Positions 13,283 to 23,508 are shown, numbered from the stretch's first letter. The stretch: 64,000 nt of DNA from Phytophthora hibernalis (GCA_012656075.1 JAAKBF010000221.1:930001-994000); one strand, 5' to 3'. Made by a program: numbers and translations. The notes: a model not told the origin generated them from the letters alone.

Positions 13283-13595
13283 TGCCGCCGGATTACGGAC
13301 GGTCAAGCTCTTGATGCTTACGACTTGCAACATTTTCCCCGACGTACGGCTCGAACCAATGGTGCTAGAAGCGTGTGGTCCTCGGCCAGTGTGCGTTCTG
13401 CAAGCGTGCAGATTGAGGGTCACTAGTCTTGAGGCATGCAGCCCAAACAGACGTTGGCTGCTGGCACGCGCCCACATCTGCATGAGGGGCACTACAGTAA
13501 GAACAAGAGCAGGAACCTTCGGAAGTAGTTTGCAGATCATTTCATTTCTCTCATTAATCTACCAACCTCTTCAGAAACACCCCGGTGCCGCGACA
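13283..13595 (+). repeat. 5' LTR of the gypsy element
   Basis: About 90% alike by eye to 14866-15129 plus 17051-17094. Shared landmarks are GCTAGAAGCGTGTGGTCCTC, GGCATGCAGCCCAAACAGAC and the tail with ACACCCCGG. Begins TG and ends CA. Confidence 0.7.
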
Positions 13596-13792
13596 AAGCT
13601 AGCTTTGCGCGCTTCGAAGCGTTGAGTGCATTGATCCCGGACATCGCTGACCGTCCGGTAGACTTCTTCGGTGCGCGTGTCGACCGGAGACTTGCGTGTC
13701 GTCGTGGGTTTAATACAGTACTGTTCCGCGTCGACTAAGTGCGATCCCGCTAAGTTCGCCTTAAGTGCGGTTGAATTTCCTCAAGCTTCAAC

Positions 13793-14814
13793 ATGTCGGG
13801 GCGCTATACTGTAGACTCCGATGGGGATGTCGAGATGTCGATCCCTCAGCCTACCTTCGAGGTTATCCGTCCTTCCGAGCTGTCCAGCTGGGAGCATGCT
13901 GCTCTGATCGAGTGGCACCGTGAATGGGAACGCTACGTGGACAAGATCCATCATCGCTGTACCGTCCCTGGCGAGACGTTCGAGAACGTCGTTGCCACCG
14001 TCAAGGGCTCGGTGAAGCCTAAAACGTTGAAGAACATGGCTACCTATGTGCTAAAGAAACCGGTGACCTCGGTGACCGACGCTGACGTCATGGCGGCTGT
14101 ACAGGCACGTTGTCACACACTCAAGAATAAGTTTTGTCTCTGTTCCACCAGCAAGTGGCCCTATTTGCCGCCTGCAGTGCAGGCGAACCTGAACCACACT
14201 CCTGTACAGTCACTTGCTGAGCACACCCCTATTGAAGTCTTTACAAGGCTGCCTGCATCGTCCTCCTGGATGCTATCGTGGTTCCAGTAGGCGCTTCCAG
14301 AAGTGAGAGAGTGATCGACCTCGGGAATGTCAGTGCTCAGCTTGACCTCCTCCGAAAGTCACTGCACGAGATCCATCGCGAGGTTGCTGATGTCAAGGAG
14401 CGTAAAAGACTGCAATACATGAGGTCCCACAAGGGCAGTCCTGTCAATTTCGACATTGGCGACTTCGTGCTCTGGTCAAGGATCGACCAGAGATTGCCGA
14501 ACAACATAGCGTCCGTGACCTTAAGGATCGAGCACTTGGTGAATGGTCGTGTATATGATGTACACGTGTCGCCGCTGAAATTCTACGCGGATGCCGATTT
14601 GAACACCGATGGGGAGCTGTTGAAACTCGTCTCCAGCCAAGGCATGGTGTTGGGCGTCGAAGGTTTTGAGAGCATCGTTTCGATCAGCAGCTCGGCCGCT
14701 AGGAGCTTTTGGTGTCGTGGACTGGCCTTCAGGCCATTGAGAATTCGTGGGAGCCATTGGACACGCTGGTGCAGGATGTACCTGAGAAGGTTCGCCACTA
14801 TGTGTAGTCAATGA
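13793..14814 (+). pseudogene. Gag/integrase fusion relic of a gypsy element
   Basis: The frame from ATG 13793 (MSGRYTVDSDGDVEMS) is a gag-like N-terminus of about 115 residues. Near 14130 it passes directly into an integrase C-terminal region (VQANLNHTPVQSLAEHTP) with protease, RT, RNase H and the integrase core missing. After a frame change near 14280 it continues with SRSERVIDLGNVSAQLDLLR, a GDFVLWSRID motif and HLVNGRVYDVHVSPLKF. That last part is the integrase tail and chromodomain-adjacent segment typical of oomycete gypsy elements. The fusion points to one large internal deletion followed by small indels. Confidence 0.65.
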
Positions 14815-14865
14815 CCTACGCCACCAACTCGAGTAGCGCACCGCATCTGCGAGCTTTGTGGACAG

Positions 14866-15129
14866 TGTCGACGGATTACGGACAGTCAAGCGCTTGATGC
14901 TTACGAGTTGCAACATTTGCCCCAACGTACGGATCAAACCAATGGCGCTAGAAGCGTGTGGTCCTCGGCCAGTGTGCGTTCTGCAAGCGTGCAGCTTGAG
15001 GGTCAATAGTCTCGAGGCATGCAGCCCAAACAGACGTTGGCTGCTGACACGCGCCCACACCCGCATGAGGGACACTACAAGAGCAGGAAGCTTCGGAAGT
15101 AGTTTAAATATCGTTTCATTTCCCTCATT
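14866..15129 (+). repeat. 3' LTR of the gypsy element, first part
   Basis: Homologous to the first 264 bases of the 5' LTR. Homology stops abruptly at CCCTCATT, where the Harbinger-like insertion begins, and resumes at 17051. Confidence 0.7.
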
Positions 15130-17050
15130 TGAACTCCGCGTCAGTTTGTAGTTTTTTTAGATTCCATCTACAGCAGAGGCCCACGCGGTCCTACGGTGTC
15201 TGATGTTCCTCTTTTACCATACCTGCGACATTGTTGAGTAAACCAGACATTGGTTGAAGATGGAGGAAATCCAGTGCCGGTGTTGCTAAAGTGAGAGGGC
15301 GAATACAGGTGCAAATGGAGTTGAGCCGCTCATTTCCAAATTCGCCGCGCCAACAAGAACTCGCCATGGTTGGGACCCAATCCGCCAGAAGCCGAGCCCC
15401 CGCACTGCCCACCATCACCCCCGAGCATGTCCTTCAGAGCCTGGCCACGCTTCGCCGAATCAACGATGACCACATCTCCGATAGAGCCGCAGTGCAGCTC
15501 ATGCAGCTAGACGATTCTGACGACGAGGTGGACACGCCGTTCCCCGTCTATCAGTCGTACCTGAACTCGGAGACCGACAGCGTGCTGACGATGATCAACT
15601 TCGGACCGGCGGAGTTCGAGCGGCTGTGGACGCTGGTGCGCGATCACGTGACCATCAACTGGAACACGGGGCGGGGCAAGAAGTGCTCGTACAGCGGCAA
15701 GGACGTGCACTTTATGTTCTTGTCCGTGCTGAAAATCTACGGCAAGTGGGACATCGTCGCAGCGGTATTTCGTGTGAAGGCTCCTTCCTTCCAGAAATGA
15801 TAGCCAAGTTCGCTGCAGTTATATCGCCCTTCTTGTACGAGCGTCTAGTCGCCACCGCGCTCGAGAGGTACTCCATGAAAAGGCTAGTGCTAGCTGGTCG
15901 GGCCTTCGAGAGCTTCCCGTACGCTCGCTACGCGTCCGACGCCACCTTTCAACACACGAACATGCCGGCCGGACGTAGGCAAGAGAGAGCGCTATACTAC
16001 AGTCGAAAGCACCACCTCCACGGATACAAGGTGGGGTGTCAGCATTGCCTAACGGCCAAGCTGTGAACTGCACGCGGCACTACCCTGGAAATGAAGCAGA
16101 CATCCAAATCTTTCGAAACAACGGCGAGTTCCACGTGCAAGCTATCAACAAGGACGAATAGGATGATGATATTGAGGACGTCGGTCGGTTGGTATCTCAG
16201 TATCCAACGAGTTGGGCCGTCCTTGCTGACAAAGGATGCCAAGGGCTATCTCGGGACTTTCGTGCAGTCACGCCATACAAGCGCGCCCACTGCAGTCGCT
16301 CACCCTAGAGCAGGTGGCTACTAATGAGCGCATCGCGCACGATCGCATTCTGGTTGAAAACTACTTTGGATGCCTCTGCACGTTGTGGGCAATCTGCGCA
16401 GATAAATACCGATCGGAGGAGGATAGTTACGACACTTACTTCCAAGCATGTGTGGCGCTTACGAACTTCCACATTCGCGCTAACCCTCTTCGCCATGAAG
16501 ACAGGGAAGACTACGTCCGCTACTTACAGAGCCTCCGCGAGATTGGAGAGAGCATCCGAGCCGAGCGCAATGAGACTCAGCGTCGTTATCGCGAAAATCG
16601 CCGAAACCGCATCAACACGCTATTTGCAGTCCATCGCCAGCGCGCCGTGGGCTCTACTCGCACTCCAAGGGCACTCACCGTGAAGCGTCTGCTGGCAGCG
16701 CTCGTGCTTGTCGCCGAGCTCGCCGTCGTTTGGAGGCCACATTCGTGTCTACCCCGAGTGCAGATATCCTCTCGCCCTCGGACAACACCGATCTCTCCGA
16801 GAACCCGCATGCGGAGTAACATTGCAGGCAATATCAGTGCTGCTGCTAGCAAGATTCAGCGACTTTGCAGAGATGTAGCTATTGTCGAGATGATTGAGTG
16901 ATTTCCTGTCAACAATCTACGTTTGTATTTGCCTCAGTGCTTGATTCTCAGTACAGTAGGTTATCAGTTTGCTTGCACGCTAGGATAGCACGGATGCATT
17001 GTTTGGCTGCTTCCACATCGACATTTGCCCAAAAACTGAAATCGAGGTCT
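15130..17050 (+). mobile_element. PIF/Harbinger-like DNA transposon inserted in the LTR
   Basis: The insertion is deduced from the interrupted LTR. Both junctions carry ATT, a 3-bp duplication in keeping with the short targets of this superfamily. The two ends form imperfect terminal inverted repeats, 14 of 22 positions alike when the right end is reversed, including a shared TCAGTTT block. It contains a DDE_Tnp_4-type transposase relic. Length 1,921 bases. Confidence 0.6.
15291..16901 (+). pseudogene. Harbinger-type (DDE_Tnp_4) transposase relic
   Basis: The N-terminal part (15291-15800) has LDDSDDEVDTPFPVYQSYL and WNTGRGKKCSYSGKDVHFMF. After frame breaks it continues with SDATFQHTNMPAGRRQERAL, SRKHHLHGYKV, WAVLADKGCQGLSRDF and ILVENYFGCLCTLWAICADK. 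The acidic triad can be seen as D in SDATFQ, D in LADKG and E in LVENYF. A TAG stop interrupts at about 16159 and at least three frameshifts break the rest. The C-terminal part is Arg-rich. Recognised as the nuclease-type transposase common in oomycetes; not functional as read. Confidence 0.65.
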
Positions 17051-17094
17051 ATTAATCCACTTACCTCTTCGGAAACACCCCGGGTTACGCGACA
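17051..17094 (+). repeat. 3' LTR of the gypsy element, displaced end
   Basis: Matches the last 44 bases of the 5' LTR (TTACCTCTTCGGAAACACCC versus CAACCTCTTCAGAAACACCC) and ends GCGACA like it. Confidence 0.65.
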
Positions 17095-17426
17095 CACAGA
17101 ATATTCAACCTACACAAGCTACACGTATTTTAATATTAACTATTGTGCGTTCCATTTGAAATTTCCGTGATCGTCTGGAGTAAATGGATCGGCCAATCGA
17201 GCGCCCAATGCAACATGCTGCTATACAGGATATTCTATACGACAGTAACAATCACTCCTGTGCGCACTGCCCTCACCGGAATACGCGAAGCTCACCATGA
17301 GCGCCACATCATCGACGTTCCGAACGTCGCTGAGGCGCAACAACGCACGTTCGTCTCCATACAGACGAAGCATACACGCACCACGAGACAGAGAGAAGTT
17401 CCTCTCTTGAACCAAGGCAGCTGTCG

Positions 17427-18437
17427 ATGGGCGAGAGTGCTGTCATGGATCGCCTGGATGATTCAGCTAGCGCACCTTCAGCAGGACTTGCTCCACCCGA
17501 CTCTGCAGTCACCACAGCGACCGAAGAAGTTCCGACAAGTGCGCCGACAACAGCAGCGACTACGGCAGCCCTTGACGATATTTACCAGCTGTTCGTTCGA
17601 CCTATCGTGAAGGCGTCGATTAATCAACGCGACACATCGGCTGAGACACTTAGCACTGCTGTTTTCAGCGGTAATTCCTTCGATGTCATCAATAAGGCTT
17701 TGTGGGCTCAGTATTCGTCACATGTGCGAAAGCAAGCGATGAAGACCAATGGACAGTGGACTGCGGAGAGAGTGGCGTTCGCTGAATGGCCCAACCTGCT
17801 GCAATTTAAAGCGAAGAAGCGCGTGGTGGACTCCTCAAAGTCGGAAAGCGCGTGGAATCTGTGGCTTGTGGGGCTAAGCGGAACAACTGTGACGCTTATG
17901 ATTTATGAGTACGGGATGGCCATTGCTACAGCAAAAGATCGGGAAGACTTCATGAAGAAATGCATCCTACCCGAGGAGCCGGATCGAGCTGGGGCAACAG
18001 CACAGAGTACACTGCGAGAAGTTGTGCTCGCGCTCCAACAGAACTGGGGCACGACGTTTCAAGCCCGCGCAGTCGTCTGGTTAATGTGGGCGAACCACAT
18101 AACGCGAAATCTTAACCGCTCAACATTGCAAGATGATATTGCGAGTCCCCCAACACATGTTGCGAATCTCCTGGAACCAGCTGAATCACGATTAGAGGCA
18201 TGCTTAACCGGTGCATCGCAATCTGCAAGTGTTGCGTTAAACTGCGTGAGAGCTTCAATAGCAGACTGTCAACAGCGGCGCCGTCATCTACAGGCTACAA
18301 CACGATGTCTTGAAGATCAAGAGCAACGCTTGGTGGCACGCGAAGCTATTATCGAGGCGATGATTCACGATCTTGTGCCTCCATCTCCAAGTGCTATAAT
18401 TGATCCACTTCCTCTGATCGAGAACATCGAAGACTGA
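17427..18437 (+). CDS. Hypothetical oomycete family protein, 336 residues, intact
   Basis: Uninterrupted frame from ATG 17427 to TGA. The N-terminal 50 residues are Ala/Thr/Ser-rich and low complexity. Residues about 75-235 are the conserved domain shared with 8601-9098 (DSSKSESAWNLWL, LMIYEYGMAIATAKDRE, EPDRAGATAQSTLREVV, VVWLMWANHITR). Residues about 240-320 are predicted helical and likely coiled coil (QRRRHLQATTRCLEDQEQRL). I recall this domain as a high-copy Phytophthora family without an assigned function. It is one of the few frames in the transposon cluster with no frameshift, lying just outside the gypsy element and 80 bases from a minus-strand transposase relic. Confidence 0.55.
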   Translation: MGESAVMDRLDDSASAPSAGLAPPDSAVTTATEEVPTSAPTTAATTAALDDIYQLFVRPIVKASINQRDTSAETLSTAVFSGNSFDVINKALWAQYSSHVRKQAMKTNGQWTAERVAFAEWPNLLQFKAKKRVVDSSKSESAWNLWLVGLSGTTVTLMIYEYGMAIATAKDREDFMKKCILPEEPDRAGATAQSTLREVVLALQQNWGTTFQARAVVWLMWANHITRNLNRSTLQDDIASPPTHVANLLEPAESRLEACLTGASQSASVALNCVRASIADCQQRRRHLQATTRCLEDQEQRLVAREAIIEAMIHDLVPPSPSAIIDPLPLIENIED

Positions 18438-18515
18438 GTGAAAGTCATGATTCCTTCGTAAGTCTTCATTTATTGACCTAGTACGTTAACGCTAGTGCCT
18501 TAGGTAGTTTTTAGT

Positions 18516-19661
18516 TCACGAGTCCGGTTCAAGTTCAGTAAATTCTATATCGTCTTGGATTATTTCTCCTTTGTTGAGCTCCGTTTGTGTGTGTCTTTCA
18601 CGTGAAAGAGGACCCACCGGATCGAAATATCCCTGAATCTTCCACCCACAGTGCCGAAACACCTTGCTCATGTTATACTTCTGAAATCGACGGAATGTCT
18701 CGGCAATAAATGGCATCAGGTTCCTCCCGCTGGACTCGTTGTAGTGGCGTTGAAATGAACGCTTCACGTAGCCAAACAGAAAATCAATTGGATTGAAAAA
18801 GGGACAATAGGCCGGGAGGAAAACTGGGACTATTCCAGCACTGCGAAGATAATGAATAATCTCCGGGTGCCTGTGGATGGAAGCACCATCTAGGATCCGC
18901 ACAGAATTACGACCAGGGTATTGGCGCACTGGGCCATTCGGGCAGTGAATAAAATCTTGGCAACACCTCGTGAACTCCAAACGATCAAACGTGCCCTCTG
19001 TGCTGAAGTAATCCAGAATACCATTCACGCCAATAAACGCCAACAGAGACACTCGTGGTTTTCGCGCAAATTCACCCCGAATAGCAACCTTTCCCCACGA
19101 AGGGCGTACCCTCGTTTGCGTATCATTCCTCGGTTGTCAAAACTGACCTCGTCCAGAAATACAACATTGTGATGGCACCAGTCAATGTGTCTCAACTCCT
19201 CCACAAATCGAAACACGTCGCGATTCTTGATATGCATCGCACGACGCTCCAACACCTTCCATGTGAGTCCAAACTCGTGGATAATTCTCCAGACGGACGT
19301 CTTCGAGATGTCAATTGAAAACGCTTGCTTGAATGCGTCTTGGGCTTCATCAAGGTATGCAAGAGGATGCTCCTGGTAGAAGTCGAACAGCCATTGACGC
19401 TGCGCTTTCGTATATTGCTTTTTGAGCCATTGTTAGCGCGCTGAAATGACCCGGTGATCTCGTAAATCTTGATCCAGTTGCGAATTGTGCGCTCCGACTT
19501 GTTAAAGATATGTGCCAGGTGCTGTTTTGAGTATCCGAGCTTATAGTACGCAAACAAACAATTGTACATCGTGTTGGGTGGGCGTGCTGCCGCGTAGCAG
19601 CCTCCTCCATCTGCACTCCGTTTCGCGCAGTGCGCACTTCAACATAATGCAAGCACCTCAT
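18516..19661 (-). pseudogene. Mariner-like (DDE_3) transposase relic with D34D spacing
   Basis: Read on the minus strand with two or three frame changes. It has a helix-turn-helix region (YKLGYSKQHLAHIFNKSERT), then ERRAMHIKNRDVFRFVEELR, VVFLDEVSFDNRGMIRKRGY (first catalytic Asp), and SVRILDGASIHRHPEIIHYL (second Asp). The last catalytic position falls in YCPFFNPIDFLFGYVKRSFQ. It is Asp, 34 residues after the second, where related Tc1 elements have Glu. The C-terminus is Glu-rich. The breaks at about 19440 and 19030 leave no single frame. Terminal repeats were not found. Confidence 0.6.
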
Positions 19662-19706
19662 TGGTTATTATAGATCAATTTTGACCAGTCACAGTCACGC
19701 GTCGAT

Positions 19707-20115
19707 TTACGCCCGATTCCAAATCGCGCGCCTTCGGCAAATTTGGACGGAATTGACAATATTTCCAGATAAATCAAGCGCACGCAGAACAGTTAATGCC
19801 GTTAGGGATTGAGGCCCCGAGATTGAGCGACCTCTTTCACGTAGATCATTTAGCGCGATACCTTTTTGTCGCCTCCGGAAGCAACTCCTTAAGCCCAGCA
19901 CACTCGGCACCTGACTTCCGGGTCGCAGCACTCCCTCGGACCAGAAGATCCAAAACGAAGGCCAAGTTCGAGAGCAGCATGATATATATGAACGTCTGGA
20001 GCGACTCGAGCAGATATAATAGCAACACGAAGCGCATGTAAGGAACATTCGAGCTGCGATGTTCAACTAGTGAGCGCGCATAATGGAAAGATTGGGGTGT
20101 ACGATACCTTTCCAC
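19707..20115 (-). pseudogene. Possible membrane-protein fragment
   Basis: Open frame on the minus strand with a strongly hydrophobic stretch (RFVLLLYLLESLQTFIYIML) that would form one membrane helix, followed by a basic tail. No start context, no intron and no family recognised. It begins next to a word (CCAGATAAATCAAGCGCAC at 19764) also found just upstream of the gypsy element at 13262, so this is old repeat DNA. Confidence 0.25.
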
Positions 20116-20964
20116 CCCTTCAAGAAGTGCAAGCCCGGCGTGGGGAAGCCGCTAGTAGATGCGCCATCGCCTCGTCGGGGCCTCCCTGCGCTCGAAGTTG
20201 GCGATGTCGTTCCAGTTGACCTTTTTCCTGGGACTTACTACGCTTGGTAGCGTGGAGCCACCACCAGCTCGGTGGTCTCAGCGTCGTACTGAATGACGAC
20301 TACGTCGCAACCGACTCCCTCGTGAAGCGTATTTTGAAATTGAGGCATACGTTTCCACCTACCCGTTGGAGCTTTGATACAACATTATTGGCGATTCCTG
20401 TTTGAAAAGCAAGAACGCACCAGAAGGGTGGGTTTGAGATGATTTGTTTTTATTGAAGTCGACACGATGCGCACGTCATATGCTGAACATGGCAGCTTGG
20501 GTAGCCTCATGAACTCTTACAGGCGTTGATTTTATTGTATCCTCGGCCTAAAAACAAACTGGAATAGACTTGGGAAGTTGCTAGTGGTACAAAACACGTA
20601 TGATGGTCAACAGTATTTTGCGCTGGTCATTTATGAAAAATACCAAATCTTTTTCCCCAAAAACGTGCGCGCGGACTTATTATCGATTCTCCCGCTTTGC
20701 CACACAGTCACCCCTACGTCCGAGCTGCATGCGTCAGGCTCACGCTACACTCCACGCACCGCCGCTATCTCTGCTGCTCGTACGTCAACCGCTTAATACT
20801 TGTATTACCTAGGTGATGCATTCTTACTCATGTCTATGAAGAGGCCTCAGAGAGACAGTTTTTTTGCAACTAAAGCGAAGCGGAGGTCTGCAATAGTCGG
20901 CGCGTGAGCCGGAGTAGTTGCCCTCACAAGGACTTCCTTTTTCTAGACACCGCGCCTGGCCGAA
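20116..20964. other. No recognisable gene
   Basis: Short overlapping frames only. The 20140-20350 part is GC-rich and may be a retrotransposon scrap. The rest has mixed composition. Confidence 0.4.
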
Positions 20965-20970
20965 GCCGAC

Positions 20971-21067
20971 GACTTAGCGTAAGGCGCAAGGGGATGGGGC
21001 AGGACGCGAGGCGGCGCCCCCGAGCGAAGCGATATAGGGGCGGGCCCCGCAGCGCCGTCGCTAAGTC
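20971..21067. repeat. GC-rich inverted repeat / hairpin
   Basis: GACTTAGCG (20971-20979) is matched by CGCTAAGTC (21059-21067) and GGCGC (20983-20987) by GCGCC (21052-21056), giving two stacked stems with a small internal loop. The 64-base loop itself contains GCGCCCCC and GGGGCGGGCCCCGC, able to fold further. This could be a terminal-repeat remnant or a small hairpin element. Confidence 0.5.
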
Positions 21068-21602
21068 CGCAGGCAAGAGCCAACGCGTGAGTGTCCGCCC
21101 CCGTGCCCTCCTCTCGTTAGATGCATCTTTGATTGTACAAATATAGGCTGGCGTATGTTTTACAAGACGGTTGCCATGACATTTTCGTATACACTAGAGA
21201 TGGCGTAGGTCGAAGGCACTGTGCCGCGCGAGCACTAACCACGAAGTCTTTTCGTGCGTTCAGACAACTTCGCCTCACTATCAATGGACCAATGGACGGA
21301 CGCCACGGCGAGCCGTTTGCGCAACCTTGAATATCTCCGGATGGGGTAAGTTTTGAAAACTATAATACGTACTTGGAGAGATGGTTTGTACGTATTGGTA
21401 CCAGTTTGTACAAATACAAACAGTTTGCTCCTGATTTGTACCTCTTAGTACGGCTAGGCCTGACCGTTTTGTGCCACTAGCACGAGCCATAGAATTGCGC
21501 TAGGCCACGTTAAATGTTTACCTAGATAACAGGAACTCGTCGTGCAAAATGCACGGCTCGGGTTTTTAGATATAATATATTATATGGATAGTACTTTGAA
21601 TT

Positions 21603-21810
21603 TGTTGTGGACTGGTACTGATCGTTACTATAGCACTTGAAGTAGCAGTAGGCGTGAGACAAAACATTGCTTCGAGAAGGACTGGAGCGGAGGTTCAGTT
21701 GAGAATTTTCATTTAGTTGAGAATAATTCACGTGCCCCAGAGGTGGCTTTGCCGCCCAGTAAGTGTGTTAGTGCTGCTTCCTACTCTTCGTTTCGAACCA
21801 CTCCGTAACA
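21603..21810 (+). repeat. 5' LTR of the copia element
   Basis: Nearly identical to 23173-23377 apart from small indels. Starts TGTTGTGG, ends CCGTAACA. Confidence 0.85.
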
Positions 21811-21823
21811 GGTTATGAGCCCA
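21811..21823 (+). promoter_or_regulatory. Primer-binding site (half initiator tRNA-Met type)
   Basis: GGTTATGAGCCCA directly abuts the 5' LTR. Its complement contains CTCATAACC, the anticodon region of a Met tRNA, as in copia elements primed by a tRNA half-molecule. Assigning it to the initiator tRNA of this organism is inference. Confidence 0.6.
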
Positions 21824-21861
21824 AGGAGCGCAGCCTGGAAGCGGACACTGGATTAGTTGTG

Positions 21862-22913
21862 ATGAGCGCTGATGTGAATGAAGAAGACGAGAAGAAGATG
21901 ACAAAGGAAGAGAAGGTGTTGCGTCAGCCATTCGATAGCGATAATTTTGAAGTTTGGATGGAGAGGGTGTGGTTGAAGCTACGGTTTAAGTATTTGTGGA
22001 GGTATTGTGAGAAGGACGTAGATAAGGAGGAGGAGTTAGAGGAGTCGAAGGAAGACGGTAAGAAGGAGGAGATAAAGAAGATCATGCGGGCCAAGGAGAT
22101 CATGTTCGACTGCATGACGGAGAAAATCATGAAGACTGTGAAGCATGAGATTACCCCGTTTCGTATATTGGAGCGACTGAGGGAAAGGTTTGTGGGGAAG
22201 ACGTACTTTAAGTACGCTGACGAGATGACCAAGTTGAGAAATCTTCAGCTGGCACCGGATGGTAATGTTGCTGAGCATTTGGGTGAAGTTCGTCAACTTG
22301 TGAATCGTATCGCGCTGCTTGGAAAACCCGTTGATGAGTACAAGAAGCCTGCTTTGTTGATTGGTACCTTGCCGCCCGAGTACGAGAACGTGGTGGAGAC
22401 GTTCCTGGCGAGCCATACCTCACACGACCCGAGTACCCCGCCCAACTACGAGCAGTTGGAGCATGCATTGGGGGTGGCGTATGACAGACGTCAAAACCGG
22501 CAGTCTGCTAAGAATGAAGTGAAGAAGAAGGAGGAAAACGAAGATGAAAAGGCCTACATTGGCTATGAGCGTGGTCAGATTTTTGGTCGAGGTCGAGGGC
22601 ATGGTCGTGGACAAGGACGTGGGCGGGGCTACAGGCGAGGACGTGAGATCGATGAACACGGCGAGGGTTTGAATTTGGCCATGGAGTTCAAGGAGCGCGA
22701 GGGTATTGCTTCCATCGTGGAGATCGAGTCCACTATATGTATGACTATCCGTATCTTGGTCAGAAGCCACCTAGCGTTGAACAGCAGAGTAAGTCAGCAC
22801 TGAAGCGCGCCAAGTATGAAATGAAGGTGGAAGATATGGTGGTCACGAAAACGAGGAAGAAGATGATGAAGCGTATTGAGCAAGAGTGCGAGCTGAAAGA
22901 TGGAGCACGTTGA
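21862..22913 (+). CDS. Copia-type Gag (UBN2-like) with RG-rich tail and damaged zinc knuckle
   Basis: ATG 21862 opens a frame rich in Lys/Glu with FDSDNFEVWMERVWLKLR, KYADEMTKLRNLQL and LIGTLPPEYENVVETFLASH, the order of a Ty1/copia gag polyprotein. Residues about 230-260 are an RG-rich nucleic-acid-binding tract. Near 22705 the reading frame shifts. The continuation starts GYCFHRGDRVHYMYDYP, which aligns with a CCHC knuckle (C-x2-C-x4-H-x4-C) whose second and fourth Cys are Arg and Tyr. It ends at TGA 22911. Copies are probably moved in trans, if at all. Confidence 0.7.
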
Positions 22914-23172
22914 AATTGTTACTGGAGCTGGTGGGGTTATTTTGAGAGTGAAAGGGGCGTTGTACTGAAAGGAGATGATGTTGGGGAACATGAAGTGATG
23001 TTTAATGGGGCTGATGAGAGGATGAGAGTGTGCACGGTCTGGTGAGGCCGTGAAAGGGGGACTTAGTCTGGTTGGGATTGATGAGAGTGAGAGAGAGTGA
23101 GTTGAATGAGAGTGAGGGGCACAGTGTTAGATGAAGTTTCCAAGTGCCAAGATGTTGATCAGTAGGTGGGGC

Positions 23173-23377
23173 TGTTGTGGACTGGTACTGATCGTTACTA
23201 TGACACTTGAAGTAGCAGAAGGCGTGAGACAAAACATTGGTTCGAGAAGGACTGCAGCGGAGGTACAGTTGAGAATTTGCATTTAGTTGAGAATAAATCA
23301 CGTGCCCGAAGGTGGCTTTGCCGCCCAGTAGTGTGTTAGTGCTGCTTCCTACTCTTCGTTTCGAGCCACTCGCAACA
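23173..23377 (+). repeat. 3' LTR of the copia element
   Basis: Counterpart of 21603-21810. Preceded by a short purine-rich run (AGTAGGTGGGG) that could serve as polypurine tract, followed by the GAATT duplication. Confidence 0.85.
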
Positions 23378-23453
23378 GAATTTAAAAGGAAATATCGCTG
23401 TGAATGAGAAGGCGGACAAGAAGTTCTAGCTAGATGTTAGGTTGGACTCTAAC

Positions 23454-23508
23454 CTTAGCATTCCTTCAACACTTCTCCAACTTGGAGAAGTGTTGAAGGA
23501 ATGCTAAG
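23454..23508. repeat. Perfect 27-bp inverted repeat with 1-base spacer
   Basis: Left arm 23454-23480 begins CTTAGCATTCCTTCAACACT. The right arm 23482-23508 is its exact reverse complement, with a single C between. This is a cruciform-capable palindrome lying between the copia and Tc1-type elements. A related word occurs at 11.89 kb. Confidence 0.9.

Larger units (their letters stand above)
13283..17094 (+). mobile_element. Internally deleted Ty3/gypsy LTR element, nested by a Harbinger-like element
   Basis: Two copies of a roughly 310-base LTR bound a short internal region. The 5' LTR (13283-13595) starts TGCCG and ends GCGACA. The 3' LTR is split, 14866-15129 plus 17051-17094, because a DNA transposon sits inside it. 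Five bases before the element (CACAC, 13278-13282) nearly match five after it (CACAG, 17095-17099), as expected of a target duplication. The internal part fuses a gag start to the end of integrase, so the element cannot be autonomous. Confidence 0.7.
21603..23377 (+). mobile_element. Gag-only Ty1/copia LTR element (non-autonomous)
   Basis: LTRs of 208 and 205 bases begin TGTTGTGGACTGG and end AACA. GAATT directly precedes (21598-21602) and follows (23378-23382) the element, a perfect 5-bp target duplication. The internal region of 1.36 kb holds a primer-binding site and one gag frame and has no room for protease, integrase or reverse transcriptase. This is the arrangement of terminal-repeat/gag (TR-GAG) elements, which must borrow enzymes from full copia relatives. 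Confidence 0.85.
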
